A stretch of 5,864 nucleotides of DNA from an uncultured Eubacteriales bacterium. GTDB taxonomy: Bacteria > Bacillota > Clostridia > Lachnospirales > Anaerotignaceae. Shown one piece after another: positions 5,476-5,864 of this stretch (positions are counted from its first letter, which is position 1; the number at the start of each line of letters is the position of its first letter). The stretch lies in NCBI GenBank assembly GCA_934552695.1, contig CAKTER010000103.1:1-5864 (forward strand), written 5' to 3'. The position numbers and the translations under genes were made by a program. The notes below the pieces were generated by a model. It was not told where the DNA came from. It saw nothing but the letters and a program-made list of their open reading frames with translations, and searched no databases.

Positions 5476-5864
5476 ATGGAGGGTGCGGGAGGAACGCCCC
5501 AAACCGAGGAAAGAGGAGCCGCAAAAGAAGGGAGCGGGGCTGGGGGCCGGGAGGCTGGGGAGGCCAAATACCCCGAAAAACGACCGGAGCTGACGGGGAT
5601 GGCGGCGGTGCTGTGCCTGCTGGTTGTTCTCATCCACGTTTGCTCCCTGCCTATCAGTGGGCTGGATCGCACCGGGGCGTTTTGGACGGCGGTGTTCATT
5701 CCCTGGCGGCTGGCCGCCTTTGTGGTGCAGGGCTTTTTGTTTTTAAGCGGGCTGAAGCTATGCCTGCACCCGCCCCGGGATTGGTGGGCCTTTTACCGGG
5801 GGCGGTTGCAAAAGATTGTGCTGCCTTATATAATCTGGGTGGCGGTTTACTATGCCTATTTTGT
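5476..5864 (+). CDS. Acyltransferase 3 family membrane protein (partial, runs off the right edge)
   Basis: 129 complete codons are visible without a stop. The family transfers acyl groups (often acetyl) to sugars of cell-surface polymers at the membrane; the substrate cannot be told from this fragment. Residues 1-38 are a hydrophilic, Gly/Glu/Ala-rich stretch with no recognisable fold. From about 40 the pattern fits acyltransferase-3 proteins: a first membrane segment containing LVVLIHVCS with the conserved histidine H54, a second segment with AFVVQGFLFLSGLKL at about 81-95, then the FYRGRLQKIVLPYIIW motif at 106-121, where the loop Arg residues lead into the third segment. An in-frame TGA at 5437-5439 limits the upstream extent. 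ATG 5476 has AGGGGG 9 bases upstream. An internal ATG at 5599 (residue 42) would remove the odd N-terminus but would start inside the first membrane segment. OafA/WecH-like relatives are possible. Confidence 0.82.
   Translation, partial: MEGAGGTPQTEERGAAKEGSGAGGREAGEAKYPEKRPELTGMAAVLCLLVVLIHVCSLPISGLDRTGAFWTAVFIPWRLAAFVVQGFLFLSGLKLCLHPPRDWWAFYRGRLQKIVLPYIIWVAVYYAYF
5530..5560 (+). other. G-quadruplex-type motif in the 5' end of the acyltransferase gene
   Basis: Five runs of three or more G (5530-5532, 5536-5539, 5542-5546, 5549-5551, 5557-5560) are separated by loops of 2-5 bases. This satisfies the usual G3+N1-7 quadruplex pattern on the coding strand, so it would be present in the mRNA. 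It encodes the Gly-rich part of the N-terminal stretch. Formation and effect are unproven. Confidence 0.5.

Noticed and set aside
1..5864. CRISPR arrays, tRNA or rRNA genes, insertion sequences, attachment sites, or a defence-type gene cassette
   Set aside because: No repeated spacer pattern, cloverleaf, transposase motif or terminal inverted repeats were seen. Almost all of the window is explained by conserved housekeeping genes in their usual order.

Overview
The window is a housekeeping stretch from a GC-rich member of the Firmicutes. The gene order is the classic low-GC Gram-positive ribosomal/ECF layout: rpoA-rplQ-ecfA1-ecfA2-ecfT-truA-rplM-rpsI. The GC-rich codon choice and an unusually long ribosomal protein L17 point to an Oscillospiraceae-type gut clostridium. 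That placement is an inference, not a database result.

Region by region: 1-156 is the end of rpoA (RNA polymerase alpha, C-terminal domain). 157-258 is a spacer ending in a strong ribosome binding site, and 259-801 is rplQ (L17). A clear rho-independent terminator at 807-836 closes the ribosomal operon. A good SigA-type promoter (923-951) then starts a second unit: ecfA1 and ecfA2 (overlapping by 25 bases), ecfT after an 81-base gap, and truA 3 bases after ecfT. No terminator follows truA. Instead a perfect TTGACA-17-TATAAT promoter overlaps the truA stop codon and drives rplM-rpsI through a structured leader of about 70 nucleotides that looks like an L13 autoregulatory leader. A second strong terminator (5284-5314) ends that unit. 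After a purine-rich spacer of 161 bases, a membrane acyltransferase gene begins at 5476 and runs off the right edge.

How the genes work together: rpoA, rplQ, rplM and rpsI serve transcription and translation, and truA modifies tRNA anticodon arms. ecfA1, ecfA2 and ecfT encode the shared energising module of a group II energy-coupling-factor vitamin/micronutrient importer. Its substrate-binding S proteins must be encoded elsewhere, because none is present here.

I found no previously undescribed system. The observations most worth checking are the mutually exclusive helices in the rplM leader, the perfect promoter embedded in the end of truA, and the L17 expansion of about 60 residues. A G-quadruplex-type motif inside the 5' end of the acyltransferase gene is a lesser point.
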